Shown: piece by piece, positions 10,401-17,769 of the stretch
Layout of the letters: each line of letters opens with the position of its first letter
Numbering within the stretch: the stretch's first letter is position 1
Source: JBGSMF01 sp964651475
Lineage (GTDB): Bacteria > Chloroflexota > Anaerolineae > Fen-1058
Length of the DNA: 60,643 nt
Direction of reading: 5' to 3'
NCBI GenBank assembly: GCA_964651475.1
Contig: CAZYXV010000024.1
Span: 1 to 60,643, forward strand
Notes under the pieces: generated by a model
The model's input: only the letters and a program-made list of their open reading frames with translations
What the model was told of the DNA's origin: nothing
Database searches by the model: none
Position numbers and translations under genes: made by a program

Positions 10401-10679
10401 TGCCTCAAGTACGCGTTCCCTGCCGCCGCCGAGGGAACGGCTCGGAACAAATATCAAGTCCGCGTGCGCATGCATTCAGCTCAGGATTGGGTGACGCTAT
10501 CCGTTAGCGATAATGGCGTGGGATTTCCGAAAGAGGTTGATTTCAGGCGTACTGAATCGTTGGGGATGCAACTGGTGATTCTCTTGACCGATCAACTCAA
10601 GGGGCAGGTCACGCTAGACAAGGGTGATGGGACAAGTTTTGTGGTCACGTTTCCCAAGGCTAGAGCGAAAAGAGGTTGA
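7464..10679 (+). CDS. Membrane sensor histidine kinase, HisKA_2 type
   Basis: About 1071 residues. The N-terminus has roughly six hydrophobic segments (about 35-185), then a charged helical stretch (about 185-280), a GAF domain (285-430), a PAS domain ending in VTARKQTEQDL, a GAF-like region, another PAS domain ending in ITERKRMEEEL, the HisKA_2 dimerisation region with H870 in EIHHRVKNNLQ, and a HATPase_c domain with NELVSN and DNGVGFP. HisKA_2 kinases are related to the HWE group and often act with stand-alone response regulators or light and redox signals. The start at 7464 is preferred over 7461 because GAGG at 7454-7457 then lies six bases upstream. Convergent with the kinase gene ending at 10685. 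Confidence 0.92.
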   Translation: MLELALVFFRLFRRAQYALIVDVADDDSRRARLLRIVIHIAMGAMAVLTLFDVIRAVVYFQPQALRNSILSGVVVMLALVGVLYLCRAGRVRLAGYMLGVLHLAVGWFADPVELDRLLAIYAVPTLTASFTISPASSLFFALLSCANYTLVYVLGPRTREYNHVFVISLLVLAFIAWLAAVNLEDALRRARQALNRECEAQKQVEKLNQDLERRVDRRTAQLDTIVAEMEHEIAERKWAEELLRKARDELEVRVVERTARLIRANDDLKAEVAERRRSEKIQACMYAISEAAHSAQTLDALFGSIHSTVEQLMPASNFYIALYDPASELLSFPYFVDEHDAAPPPRAPGKGLTEYVLRTGAPLLAPPQVFRELVERGEADVIGTMPLDWLGVPLKTGDVVIGVLVVQSYTEGVRFGENEKNMLVFVSSQAAMAIERKRAEVALRQSEEFNRAVIENSPIGISVRSRTGRLLAYNEAWRKIWAMPDEALAADLNRHRDELVFDEKDTYLGSHAGELQQLYQEGGSLYLPELRTTQPRPGGAQWVSQYFYAIKDECGRVERVVIMTEDVTARKQTEQDLQWELAVNAALSALYKPLISPASSVQDITRIVLERARQLTGSDQGCICIPDASAESGVDGALEGQHVLRVPVVLDGALVSQIILSNPERDYMARDVEAVRRLAEFYALGIQRMRIETALRESEKRYYGLFENSPISIWEEDFSEVKRFVDSLRASGVQDFKSHFEQHPDDVSRCVALVRILDVNQATLDFYQVSDKETFRKGLARFFVGDSYHIFREEVIALAEGQTTFESEVRTQTLQGVDKLVVFRLSIASGCEATWSRAVVSFVDITERKRMEEELKASLQVKETLLKEIHHRVKNNLQVVVSLLNWHAKYVRDPQSLAVFRESQNRIRSMAFVHQCLYQSTDLAQVDFAEYVRKLTEHLFRAFGVNSETVALTVDVEDVSLSIDDAIPCGLIVNELVSNCLKYAFPAAAEGTARNKYQVRVRMHSAQDWVTLSVSDNGVGFPKEVDFRRTESLGMQLVILLTDQLKGQVTLDKGDGTSFVVTFPKARAKRG

Positions 10680-10684
10680 GCCTA

Positions 10685-11995
10685 TCAGGTGGGGGCGCTT
10701 TCTGCACCGGGCAGGGTAAAGCTGAACACACTGCCCTGGTTGACCTGGCTCTCGACGCCCACCTGTCCGCCCAATTTTTCCACAATCCGTTTCACAATGG
10801 ACAATCCCAAGCCGTGTCCCCTCGCGCGCACCTGGTCCAGTCGCTCAAACGGCGCAAAGAGCCGGGCTTGTTCGGCGGGCGTCAGCCCTTTGCCGTTATC
10901 GCGCACCCAAAAACGCACCTGTCCATCTGGCTGTACTGTCGCGCCCAGTTCGATGTAGGGGGGGTGTCCTCCGTATTTGAGAGCATTGCTGAGATAGTTT
11001 ACCCATACCTCTTCGATCCACGGTGCGTGGCCCCGTGCTGTTGGCCATTGCTCTGGCATAATCAACTTGGCCTGGCTGGCCTGAGGCAAGTCGGCCAGGC
11101 GCTGCCAGGCTTCAGCGATAATGCTGGCTGTATCCAGGGGGGCAATGTCGGCTGTTGTCTTGCGCACCCCGGCCAGCAGCAGCAACTCGTCAATGATATT
11201 ATCCATCCGCCGGGCGTTCTGCACGACGGTACGCAACGAACGTTTTATCTCCTCGTCTGTCATGACGGCATAGCTTCGTTCCACTTCTCCGGCAAAGCCG
11301 ATAATTAGCCCCAGAGGATTTCTGAGGTCGTGGGCTACGGTGTGAGCAAAAGCATCCAGTTCCTTGTTGCGCGCCTCTAGCTCAAGTGTGTATTGGCGCA
11401 ATGTTTCTTCTGTTTGTTCCCGTTCCTTTAACTTGTGCTGTGTGGTTTTGTACAATTGCGCGTTTTTGATCGCCACAGCCGCGTAAGCTGCAAACGTTTC
11501 GAGCGTTACCACATCGTCTTGGGAAAAATAGTTTGGAGCTGTTGTCCACACATCCAGCACGCCCAGCAGTTCCCGGCGGCTCGCGTCGTGTAGATTGCCC
11601 CAGTAGATGGGCACGCCCACTACGCTTCTGACAGGATAAGCAGCATAGACGTCCGCCCGTCCCCCCCACCGCCCATAATCGTCAATAACAAGCGGCTGCC
11701 CGGTTTCCAGGATTTGACCGGCAAGCCCTTTGCCTCGTTGCAAGCGAGCCTCTTCTTGCGTCAAAGGCGAGTGCCCACAGGTCACGTACCGTTGTAATAT
11801 ATCTTGTTCAGCTTGATAAAGATGGAGGTCGCCCGAATCACCTTTTAACAATTCGGTCGCTTGCGAAACAATGGACCGAAGCACCACGTCCAGGTCTAAT
11901 TGAGATGTCAGTTCCAGCCCAATTTGCCGCAGCAGGGTCAATTGTCGAAGGTGCTGGTCAGATGTGTTATGTTTTGCTTCGTTGCGCTTGTTCAT
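10685..11995 (-). CDS. GAF-domain sensor histidine kinase
   Basis: A 436-residue soluble kinase: one GAF domain (about 18-190), a short coiled coil, HisKA with the phospho-acceptor in HTVAHDLRNPLG, and HATPase_c with DNGKGLTP and GHGLGLSIV. The ATG at 11995 is chosen because the helix leading into the GAF domain starts just after it. A GTG at 12028 would start directly after the stop of the upstream Ser/Thr kinase gene. The tight spacing suggests one transcript with that gene, which would pair a Hanks-type kinase with a two-component kinase. No response regulator is adjacent, but the REC-bearing kinase at 3118 is nearby. Confidence 0.88.
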   Translation of the reverse strand: MNKRNEAKHNTSDQHLRQLTLLRQIGLELTSQLDLDVVLRSIVSQATELLKGDSGDLHLYQAEQDILQRYVTCGHSPLTQEEARLQRGKGLAGQILETGQPLVIDDYGRWGGRADVYAAYPVRSVVGVPIYWGNLHDASRRELLGVLDVWTTAPNYFSQDDVVTLETFAAYAAVAIKNAQLYKTTQHKLKEREQTEETLRQYTLELEARNKELDAFAHTVAHDLRNPLGLIIGFAGEVERSYAVMTDEEIKRSLRTVVQNARRMDNIIDELLLLAGVRKTTADIAPLDTASIIAEAWQRLADLPQASQAKLIMPEQWPTARGHAPWIEEVWVNYLSNALKYGGHPPYIELGATVQPDGQVRFWVRDNGKGLTPAEQARLFAPFERLDQVRARGHGLGLSIVKRIVEKLGGQVGVESQVNQGSVFSFTLPGAESAPT

Positions 11996-12028
11996 GAGTA
12001 TAGCTCGACGACAGGTGAATCCAGGCAC

Positions 12029-14062
12029 TCAGGGTGAACGGGCGCACCGCAAGCCAATGTCTGCGCCCGCGCTGGTGGGGTAATCTTTGTTACGATTGGC
12101 TGCGCGAACGTCCAGCGGCGCGTTGGACCACGCGCCGCCGCGCAGCACGCGAGTTTCTCCCGCTGGCGGCCCGCTGGGCTGTTTATCGGACATGGTAACA
12201 TGGTATTCCTTGTCGTACCAGTCCGCTACCCATTCCCACACATTGCCGGCCATATCCAAGACGCCGTAAGGGCTGGCGCCGGCCTCGTACTGGCCCACTG
12301 GCGCGGTGAATTCGTATCCATCGTCCTGGCTTTGATCTGCCCAGTCCGCGTCCAGGTTGAGATCGGCGAAATTTAGCAGATTGCCGGCCACATTCCCATT
12401 GCCCCACGGGTACTGGCGCCCATCTGTCCCGCGCGCTGCTTTTTCCCACTCCGCTTCTGTAGCAAGCCGCCGCCCGGCCCACTGACAGTATGCTGTCGCG
12501 TCGTTCCAACTGATGTGCACCACCGGGTGATTTTCCAGGCCGGCGATGGTGCTGGAAGGGCCGCCTGGATGTCGCCAATCTGCGCCCTTGGCCAGGTTCC
12601 ATGCGCGCAGGGCCTTGTCAAAAACATACGAGTGCCCTATTTTTTCGGCATCCGTCTTGTAACCGATCGCGGCTACAAAACGTTCGAACATAGCATTGGT
12701 GACGTGGGTTTGATCAATCCAAAAAGCATCCATGTACACGGCACGCTGAGGTTTTTCGTCGTCGCTGGCGCCGGAGGACGAATCGCTGCTGCCCATCACA
12801 AACCCGCCAGCCGGGATGTAAATTTGTGTCATGCCATCTATTTCTGAAATCTGCGGCGGAAGCGTTTGGGTGATGAAGGGTTGAGAGGTGACGGCGGCGC
12901 CTCCCGCTATAGAGGTTGGCGTGGGCTGTGGAGGCTGTTGACGTAAAACGGCCAGGATTGCCAACGTCCCCATAATCAAGGCTGCCACGCCGGCGCCAAT
13001 CACTTGCCACAGACGCGACGGTTTGCCCGTTCGCGCGGCGAACGGCGCGCCGGTTTCGGGCGCCCAGTCTTCGACCAGGGTGCGCGCGGGCGGTGAGGGG
13101 AAGGCGGCGCGAGGCAGGGATGGAGCAACAAGTTCTGGCGACTGGTTTTTGGACACGGATGGAATGGGCCTGGACGTGAGCAGGTCAATCGTCTCTGCCG
13201 ATTGGTCTTCGGCGGGCGCGGAGGCGAGTGGCTTGGGTGCGGCCGGCTTGGGCGCTAAGGGCAGCCCCATGAGCGCAAAGCGCATTTGCCGGGCATCGGC
13301 GTAGCGGCGCGTGGACTGGTTCGTCATGGCCCGCAAGATGATGGTTTCGACTTGGGGCGACAGGCTGGGATTGGCGATGCGCGGAGATACGAGCTTGGCT
13401 GTGCCGCTCGCCAGCGCGATGGATTCCGGCGGCACTTTGCCGGTGAGTAAAGTGTACAGCGTCGCGCCGACCGCGTACACGTCGGAACGCGCATCGGTGC
13501 CGCCTTGACCGTACTGTTCTAATGGAGAGTAGCCCGGCGTTACGGCTCGCGCCCCTTGCGTCGTCAACAAACTGGGATCGTACAGTTTGGCAATTCCAAA
13601 ATCAACCAGCACGGCGCGGCCATCCGGCGTCACGCGGATATTGGCTGGCTTGACATCCCTGTGAATGATGGGCGGTTTTTGGCTATGCAGGTAGGATAAC
13701 GCGTCGAGCACCTGGCTCATCCATGCCAAAGCGCGGGCTTCGTCTAGCGGCCCCTGCAATCTAATCATTTCTTGCAGGTCTTGTCCCGCGACGAAATCCA
13801 ACACCAGGTAATGGCCCTGCTCAGGAATAAAGAATGTGTCCGTGACACGTGGCAGAGAGGGGTGACGTAAACGCACCAGCAACCCGGCTTCAAGCTCAAA
13901 CTGCCGGTGGGCTTCTGCTGATGTATCTTGGTTTTCTTTGATGGCAACTGCGAAATTGATGTTTTGGTCAAGCGCGCGATAGACTGCGCCCGATCCGCCC
14001 TCTCCCAGCAAGGCCTCGATACGATAACGGTTTTGGAGAATATCTCCAACGGCAAGAGGCAT
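12029..14062 (-). CDS. Ser/Thr protein kinase with FGE-like C-terminal domain
   Basis: A 677-residue membrane protein. The N-terminal Hanks-type kinase has the glycine loop GEGGSGAVY, catalytic Lys42, HRDVKPAN (134-141) and DFG (154-156). A Pro-rich linker follows, then one membrane segment (about 350-372) and an extracytoplasmic formylglycine-generating-enzyme-like domain (about 405-677) with GGFVMGS, LATEAEWEKAARG, DMAGNVWEWVADWYD and RVLRGGAWSN. The two Cys that make true FGE active are absent after RGGAW, so this domain probably binds a ligand or acts as a sensor and does not modify sulfatases. The arrangement matches Pkn1-type proteins. A strong promoter lies upstream at 14145-14174. Cotranscription with the histidine kinase downstream is likely. 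Confidence 0.92.
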   Translation of the reverse strand: MPLAVGDILQNRYRIEALLGEGGSGAVYRALDQNINFAVAIKENQDTSAEAHRQFELEAGLLVRLRHPSLPRVTDTFFIPEQGHYLVLDFVAGQDLQEMIRLQGPLDEARALAWMSQVLDALSYLHSQKPPIIHRDVKPANIRVTPDGRAVLVDFGIAKLYDPSLLTTQGARAVTPGYSPLEQYGQGGTDARSDVYAVGATLYTLLTGKVPPESIALASGTAKLVSPRIANPSLSPQVETIILRAMTNQSTRRYADARQMRFALMGLPLAPKPAAPKPLASAPAEDQSAETIDLLTSRPIPSVSKNQSPELVAPSLPRAAFPSPPARTLVEDWAPETGAPFAARTGKPSRLWQVIGAGVAALIMGTLAILAVLRQQPPQPTPTSIAGGAAVTSQPFITQTLPPQISEIDGMTQIYIPAGGFVMGSSDSSSGASDDEKPQRAVYMDAFWIDQTHVTNAMFERFVAAIGYKTDAEKIGHSYVFDKALRAWNLAKGADWRHPGGPSSTIAGLENHPVVHISWNDATAYCQWAGRRLATEAEWEKAARGTDGRQYPWGNGNVAGNLLNFADLNLDADWADQSQDDGYEFTAPVGQYEAGASPYGVLDMAGNVWEWVADWYDKEYHVTMSDKQPSGPPAGETRVLRGGAWSNAPLDVRAANRNKDYPTSAGADIGLRCARSP

Positions 14063-14144
14063 GGATCTTTCCCATCACGAGCGACATAGGATACCCAGGC
14101 TCGAACTGTTTTTCGAATCGGGTTTGTAGCTTTTGATCACGGGC

Positions 14145-14174
14145 ATTATATACCGATTGTCCTATATGTGTCAA
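14145..14174 (-). promoter_or_regulatory. Predicted promoter of the Ser/Thr kinase operon
   Basis: Read on the minus strand, TTGACA (plus 14169-14174) and TATAAT (plus 14145-14150) are separated by 18 bases. The kinase start at 14062 lies about 75 bases downstream of the expected transcription start. Both hexamers are consensus. Confidence 0.6.
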
Positions 14175-14207
14175 TCGCAGTCGTTGGGCAGCAGAGGATG
14201 GGGTGGG

Positions 14208-14876
14208 TTAGCCGGCCGGCGCAATGCAAGCAGGCGTATCGTGTTTGGGATCGTTCACCAGCGCCGAGACGGGAAAAGCCGTCATGCGCGAGGCGGGGTA
14301 GGGCATGAGCAGCTTGTTCAACTGGTCGGGCGCGCGCTCCGCTGGGTCGAGCCACAACGCGTAATCCTGGCCGCGGAGGATGACGGGCATTCGATGATGA
14401 ATCTTTTCTAGCAGGGCGTTTGGCGTGGTGGTGATGATGGTGCACGACAAGATTGCTTCACCGCTGGCGGGCTGCCAGCTTTCCCATAACCCCGCAAAAG
14501 CAAACGGCTGGCCCGACTCTATCCGAATATACATGGGCGTCTTGATTTTGCCCGTTTCCTTGCGCCATTCGTAAAAGCCATCGGCCAAAATCAGGCAGCG
14601 GCGGCGTTGGTAGGCGGCGCGGAAGGCTGGCTTTTCGGCCAGCGTTTCGGCGCGCGCGTTGATCATCTTGTTCCCAATCGAGGCGTCTCTAGCCCACGAA
14701 GGAATCAGACCCCACCGGAAAAACTCGACCTTGTTCTGGCCATTATTGGCAATGACTGCCACAGCTTGTGAGGGCGCAATGTTGTAGCGCGGCGGCAATT
14801 CTTGGGGAAACTCGAACTCTGGCATGGCTGCCTCGAGTTCGGCGGGATTGGCTTTTAGTGTGAATCTTCCGCACAT
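14208..14876 (-). CDS. SRAP-family abasic-site shielding protein (YedK/HMCES-like)
   Basis: A 222-residue SOS-response-associated peptidase-fold protein. These proteins form a covalent thiazolidine link through Cys2 with abasic sites in single-stranded DNA. Cys2 directly follows the initiator Met (MCGRF). N73 in NARAE, E103 in GFYEW and H161 in IHHRMPVIL match the catalytic set known from YedK. The length fits the family. GGAGGTGA six bases upstream of the ATG supports the start. I see no LexA-type box directly upstream. A damage role is known for the family but regulation here is not shown. Confidence 0.93.
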   Translation of the reverse strand: MCGRFTLKANPAELEAAMPEFEFPQELPPRYNIAPSQAVAVIANNGQNKVEFFRWGLIPSWARDASIGNKMINARAETLAEKPAFRAAYQRRRCLILADGFYEWRKETGKIKTPMYIRIESGQPFAFAGLWESWQPASGEAILSCTIITTTPNALLEKIHHRMPVILRGQDYALWLDPAERAPDQLNKLLMPYPASRMTAFPVSALVNDPKHDTPACIAPAG

Positions 14877-14903
14877 AGTTCGTCACCTCCACGCGCCGCG
14901 CGC

Positions 14904-15707
14904 TCACACGTTCACGTTCAGCGCGCTGCCCGATTCGTAGCGGCGCAGCCCGGCGTAAAAGACGAGTCTCGTCAACAAGGTGATGCCGATGGCAAAGCCC
15001 ACCAGGCCCACCAGCGCCGTCCAATCCAGACGCCGCACAATATCCAGTGGAATCGCCCCCACAAACGCTGCTGGCAGCAGGGTGAGCATCAAAAAGCGCA
15101 CCACGCCCTGAAAAATATCTCTGGGATAAAGCGAAAACGTGAGAATGACATTCTGCGCCTGGATGGCAAGCTGTTGTGCATTGCCTAGCCAGAAGCTGAG
15201 GCAGCCAAAGAGGGTAAATGAGCTGATCAGCACCGCGCTCGAACACAACGAGGCGAGCAGCCAAATCAAAATGTCTGGCAGCCCAAAGCGGCCCGTAAAC
15301 AGGTACGCCATCAGCCCAAAAATCAGGTCTCCCCATGCCGAAAGCGACGAGCGCGAGGCCAGCACGTGCAGCAGCACGTCGCGCGGCAAGGCCAGGTAAT
15401 AATCCAGCCGCCCCTGGGCGATAAGCTCCGCCAGCGTCAGGGCATTGCCAAATAACGCAAAGGCTATGCCAAAGCCGGTGGTGATGATGGCAAACAGCAA
15501 GACCATATCTGCCATGCCCCAGCCCTGCACCTGCTTGAAGCGGTCAAAGAACACCAGCCAGAACACGAAATAGATGCCGTCGTTGAGGATCATGCCGACG
15601 ACCTGGCTGATAAAGCTGGCGCGATACTCCATCGCTGAAGACAGGTTGGTCTTCCACAGTTCGAGCAGGAAGAGCAGCTCGCTCTTGATTGGTTGCACGG
15701 CTCTCAT
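14904..15707 (-). CDS. ABC-2 family permease (ABC_membrane_6-like)
   Basis: About 267 residues with six hydrophobic segments. The sequence style (MEYRASFISQVVGMILNDG near the start, an AELIAQGRLDYYL amphipathic helix, NAQQLAIQAQN) fits the ABC-2 export permeases of the PF06182 group, which usually occur as two permeases plus an ATPase. Here no ATPase or partner permease is adjacent, so it is an orphan or works with genes elsewhere. The start at 15707 (MRAVQPIK) is chosen over 15785, which would add a 26-residue basic tail and abut the stop of the DinB gene. Substrate unknown. Confidence 0.8.
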   Translation of the reverse strand: MRAVQPIKSELLFLLELWKTNLSSAMEYRASFISQVVGMILNDGIYFVFWLVFFDRFKQVQGWGMADMVLLFAIITTGFGIAFALFGNALTLAELIAQGRLDYYLALPRDVLLHVLASRSSLSAWGDLIFGLMAYLFTGRFGLPDILIWLLASLCSSAVLISSFTLFGCLSFWLGNAQQLAIQAQNVILTFSLYPRDIFQGVVRFLMLTLLPAAFVGAIPLDIVRRLDWTALVGLVGFAIGITLLTRLVFYAGLRRYESGSALNVNV

Positions 15708-15785
15708 ATTTCTACCCTTGCCCCGCCCAATCATAGCATTGATTGCTTCAAGGCACAACCTTTTGTGGCGAGTCTTTCCACGCAT

Positions 15786-16292
15786 CTATTCTGGGGTATA
15801 TGGCGCCTCGCCATCAAGATCGCCGACAAATTCCGGCAAATTGATGTGCCCCAGCATTTGCCGAATCGCCATGTTCTCGCCGGTGTGATACCAGTAATGA
15901 TAAATTACGCGCTGAAGGAGCGAGCCGAAAATGTAGGGGCCTGGCTCGTCGTTGATGACGACGTGCTGTTGCAGCTTGTCGGTGGTCAGCGCGTCCAGCC
16001 ACGGGTCAGCGGCCTGGGTGAGGGCGTGCCAGGCTGCCCACACCTCGTCGAGTGCGGGCGTGCTGGCGGGAGCGCCATACGCAAAGCGTTCGTTGATGTG
16101 CGGCCAGGGCAACTGACCCTGCGCGTAAAACAAAAAATATCTCTGTTCCTGCCACGCCAGGTGTCCAACGTTCCAACTGATGCAGTTCATCGGCAAGAAA
16201 CGTCGGCGCGCTTCAGCGTCCGTTAGCCCTTCGAGGGCGCGTTTGAATTCGCTGCGCGTGAAGCGTAATTGCAACACGAGTGGATGAGACAT
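15786..16292 (-). CDS. DinB-family protein
   Basis: A 168-residue protein of the DinB/YfiT-like four-helix-bundle superfamily. Three well-spaced His (in NVGHLAWQEQR, YHYWYHTGENM and nearby) would form the usual divalent-metal site. Many members are thiol-dependent transferases, but the substrate of this one cannot be told. An MSHPLVLQLRFTR start with an upstream AGGAGC-like stretch supports the N-terminus. It sits between the orphan ABC-2 permease and an unrecognised gene, all on the minus strand, so a shared transcript is possible. Confidence 0.82.
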   Translation of the reverse strand: MSHPLVLQLRFTRSEFKRALEGLTDAEARRRFLPMNCISWNVGHLAWQEQRYFLFYAQGQLPWPHINERFAYGAPASTPALDEVWAAWHALTQAADPWLDALTTDKLQQHVVINDEPGPYIFGSLLQRVIYHYWYHTGENMAIRQMLGHINLPEFVGDLDGEAPYTPE

Positions 16293-16320
16293 GACTTGCT
16301 CCTATTTATTGATTTGTGGA

Positions 16321-17271
16321 CTATTTGAACTGAACCAGAAACCGCTCTGTCCCCATCCCACTGATCAACAGGCGCTCCTTTTTGTTGCTCGTTAGTTTTT
16401 CCATCCAATCTGTCAGGCCGCCGTCAACCAGGGAACACTCGGCGCCGCCTGGATCGGTCACACTGATGTTGAATCCTGCCCAAGTATAGTAACTGCGGCC
16501 AGTTTGTCTTTCTCGATCCAGACCAAACGCGACCGGGTTATGTTGCGCGGCTAACCTGGCCATAACGGCTCGTTCGAGCACGCCGGCGTCTCCCCCCGCA
16601 AAAGGGGTCAGGGTTACTTTGATTTGGCCTACACTAAAGCCCCTTTCCCTCAATGTCAAGAGAAGCCGGATGTAAAAGTCAATCTGCTCGTAAAGCGCGC
16701 CTGTCTCGAATCCATAGTTGCCCCTGTCGCGTCCCGCCGTGCACAGGCTGAACACCCGGAAATGAGAAAACAACCCAGGCCCTTTAAATGCCTGCCCTCT
16801 TAACAACCGATGACTAGCGCACAACTTGATGTCTTGGAGTTCTTTGCTCCCTGCCTTTCGGCGGGCCGCCGCTTCCAGGGCCAGCACATTGGTCGAATCT
16901 GAACACACCTCGGTATTCCTGATCGTTGCGACCGCATTGTTCTGGTCAACCGTAGCAAGCACCGAGCACGTTCCCAGCGGGCTGACGGGCGACAGTTCGA
17001 CGGCTTCAAAGCCCTGGGGCAACAAAGAGTACGCCAGCCGATCGAACTCTACGGATGCTTGGGGCGAGATGTTTGCCAGCCTCACAAAGCGGTTCGCGTT
17101 GTACTGCTTTAAAACCGCCGCGGCAGATAGCCTGGCCGCCCGTCGCCTGTAGATCTCAAGCAGCAGTGATTGCAAATCCGTTGGACTGATCCGTTCCGAC
17201 AGTACGTCCAACAATTCGGGGATGCCGGCTTCTCTGAGGATGCGTTGAATGATGTCGAGTTCTTTTGTCAT
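16321..17271 (-). CDS. Unrecognised protein, possible class II aaRS-like fold
   Basis: A 316-residue soluble protein that I do not recognise with certainty. It has a short helical N-terminus, then segments such as SPLGTCSVLATVDQ, NTEVCSDSTNVLALEAA, FRVFSLCTAGR and GFETGALYEQIDFY. The run of a substrate-like loop, an F-R-V/L-F strand and an acidic helix resembles the core of class II aminoacyl-tRNA-synthetase-like folds (HisZ, PylS-type paralogues). No full motif 2 or 3 is evident. A role as an amino-acid-activating or tRNA-related enzyme is therefore only a suggestion. It follows the GNAT gene by 12 bases in the same direction, so it could be the last member of that operon. Confidence 0.6.
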   Translation of the reverse strand: MTKELDIIQRILREAGIPELLDVLSERISPTDLQSLLLEIYRRRAARLSAAAVLKQYNANRFVRLANISPQASVEFDRLAYSLLPQGFEAVELSPVSPLGTCSVLATVDQNNAVATIRNTEVCSDSTNVLALEAAARRKAGSKELQDIKLCASHRLLRGQAFKGPGLFSHFRVFSLCTAGRDRGNYGFETGALYEQIDFYIRLLLTLRERGFSVGQIKVTLTPFAGGDAGVLERAVMARLAAQHNPVAFGLDRERQTGRSYYTWAGFNISVTDPGGAECSLVDGGLTDWMEKLTSNKKERLLISGMGTERFLVQFK

Positions 17272-17283
17272 ATGTGGTTGATG

Positions 17284-17769
17284 CTATAGATCCTTAAAAT
17301 ACCGAACCAGAGGCAAGGCGGTATAGCCGGTTTTCTCGTATGATCTCCTGGCGGGCGCATGCGATGGATCGCCGCCGGTCTCGACCCTCGCCATTATCAT
17401 CCCGCGTTCTTTCATCTTTTGAAGCGCAAAAGTGTTCAATTCTGTGCCTATTCCCCGGTTTTGATAATCGGGATGGACGGCGAGCAGTTGAACCTCTCCA
17501 GTTTTATCTTGGCTGTGTAATTCGTAGGCCAGAAAGCCGACGACGACGCCGTCCAGTTCTGCCACCCAGACGGTGGTCTTTTCGCTCTCTCGGCAAACCG
17601 TTTCGATGGCATGCCTTTGGCTGTTTTTCCACTCCGGCCAAATGAGTGTGTAGACAGCGTGACCTAATATCTGCCTGAACGAGCTAAAAACGGGTTCCCA
17701 GGCCAATAACGATAGCTGGACCAGGTCTTTAACGTCATCATTGCAAACAGGACGGATATGCAGATTCAT
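17284..17769 (-). CDS. GNAT-family N-acetyltransferase
   Basis: A 161-residue GNAT acetyltransferase. The acetyl-CoA-binding motif A is clear in VQLLAVHPDYQNRGIGTEL (the Q/R-x-x-G-x-G/A loop), and WVAELDGVVVGFLAY is the preceding strand pair. The start at 17769 overlaps the stop of the upstream phosphotransferase gene as ATGA and has AAGAGGA upstream, so the two are translationally coupled. A longer frame running to 18000 is excluded because it only overlaps that gene. Acceptor substrate unknown. Pairing with an APH-fold enzyme suggests small-molecule modification or resistance, which is inference. Confidence 0.88.
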   Translation of the reverse strand: MNLHIRPVCNDDVKDLVQLSLLAWEPVFSSFRQILGHAVYTLIWPEWKNSQRHAIETVCRESEKTTVWVAELDGVVVGFLAYELHSQDKTGEVQLLAVHPDYQNRGIGTELNTFALQKMKERGMIMARVETGGDPSHAPARRSYEKTGYTALPLVRYFKDL

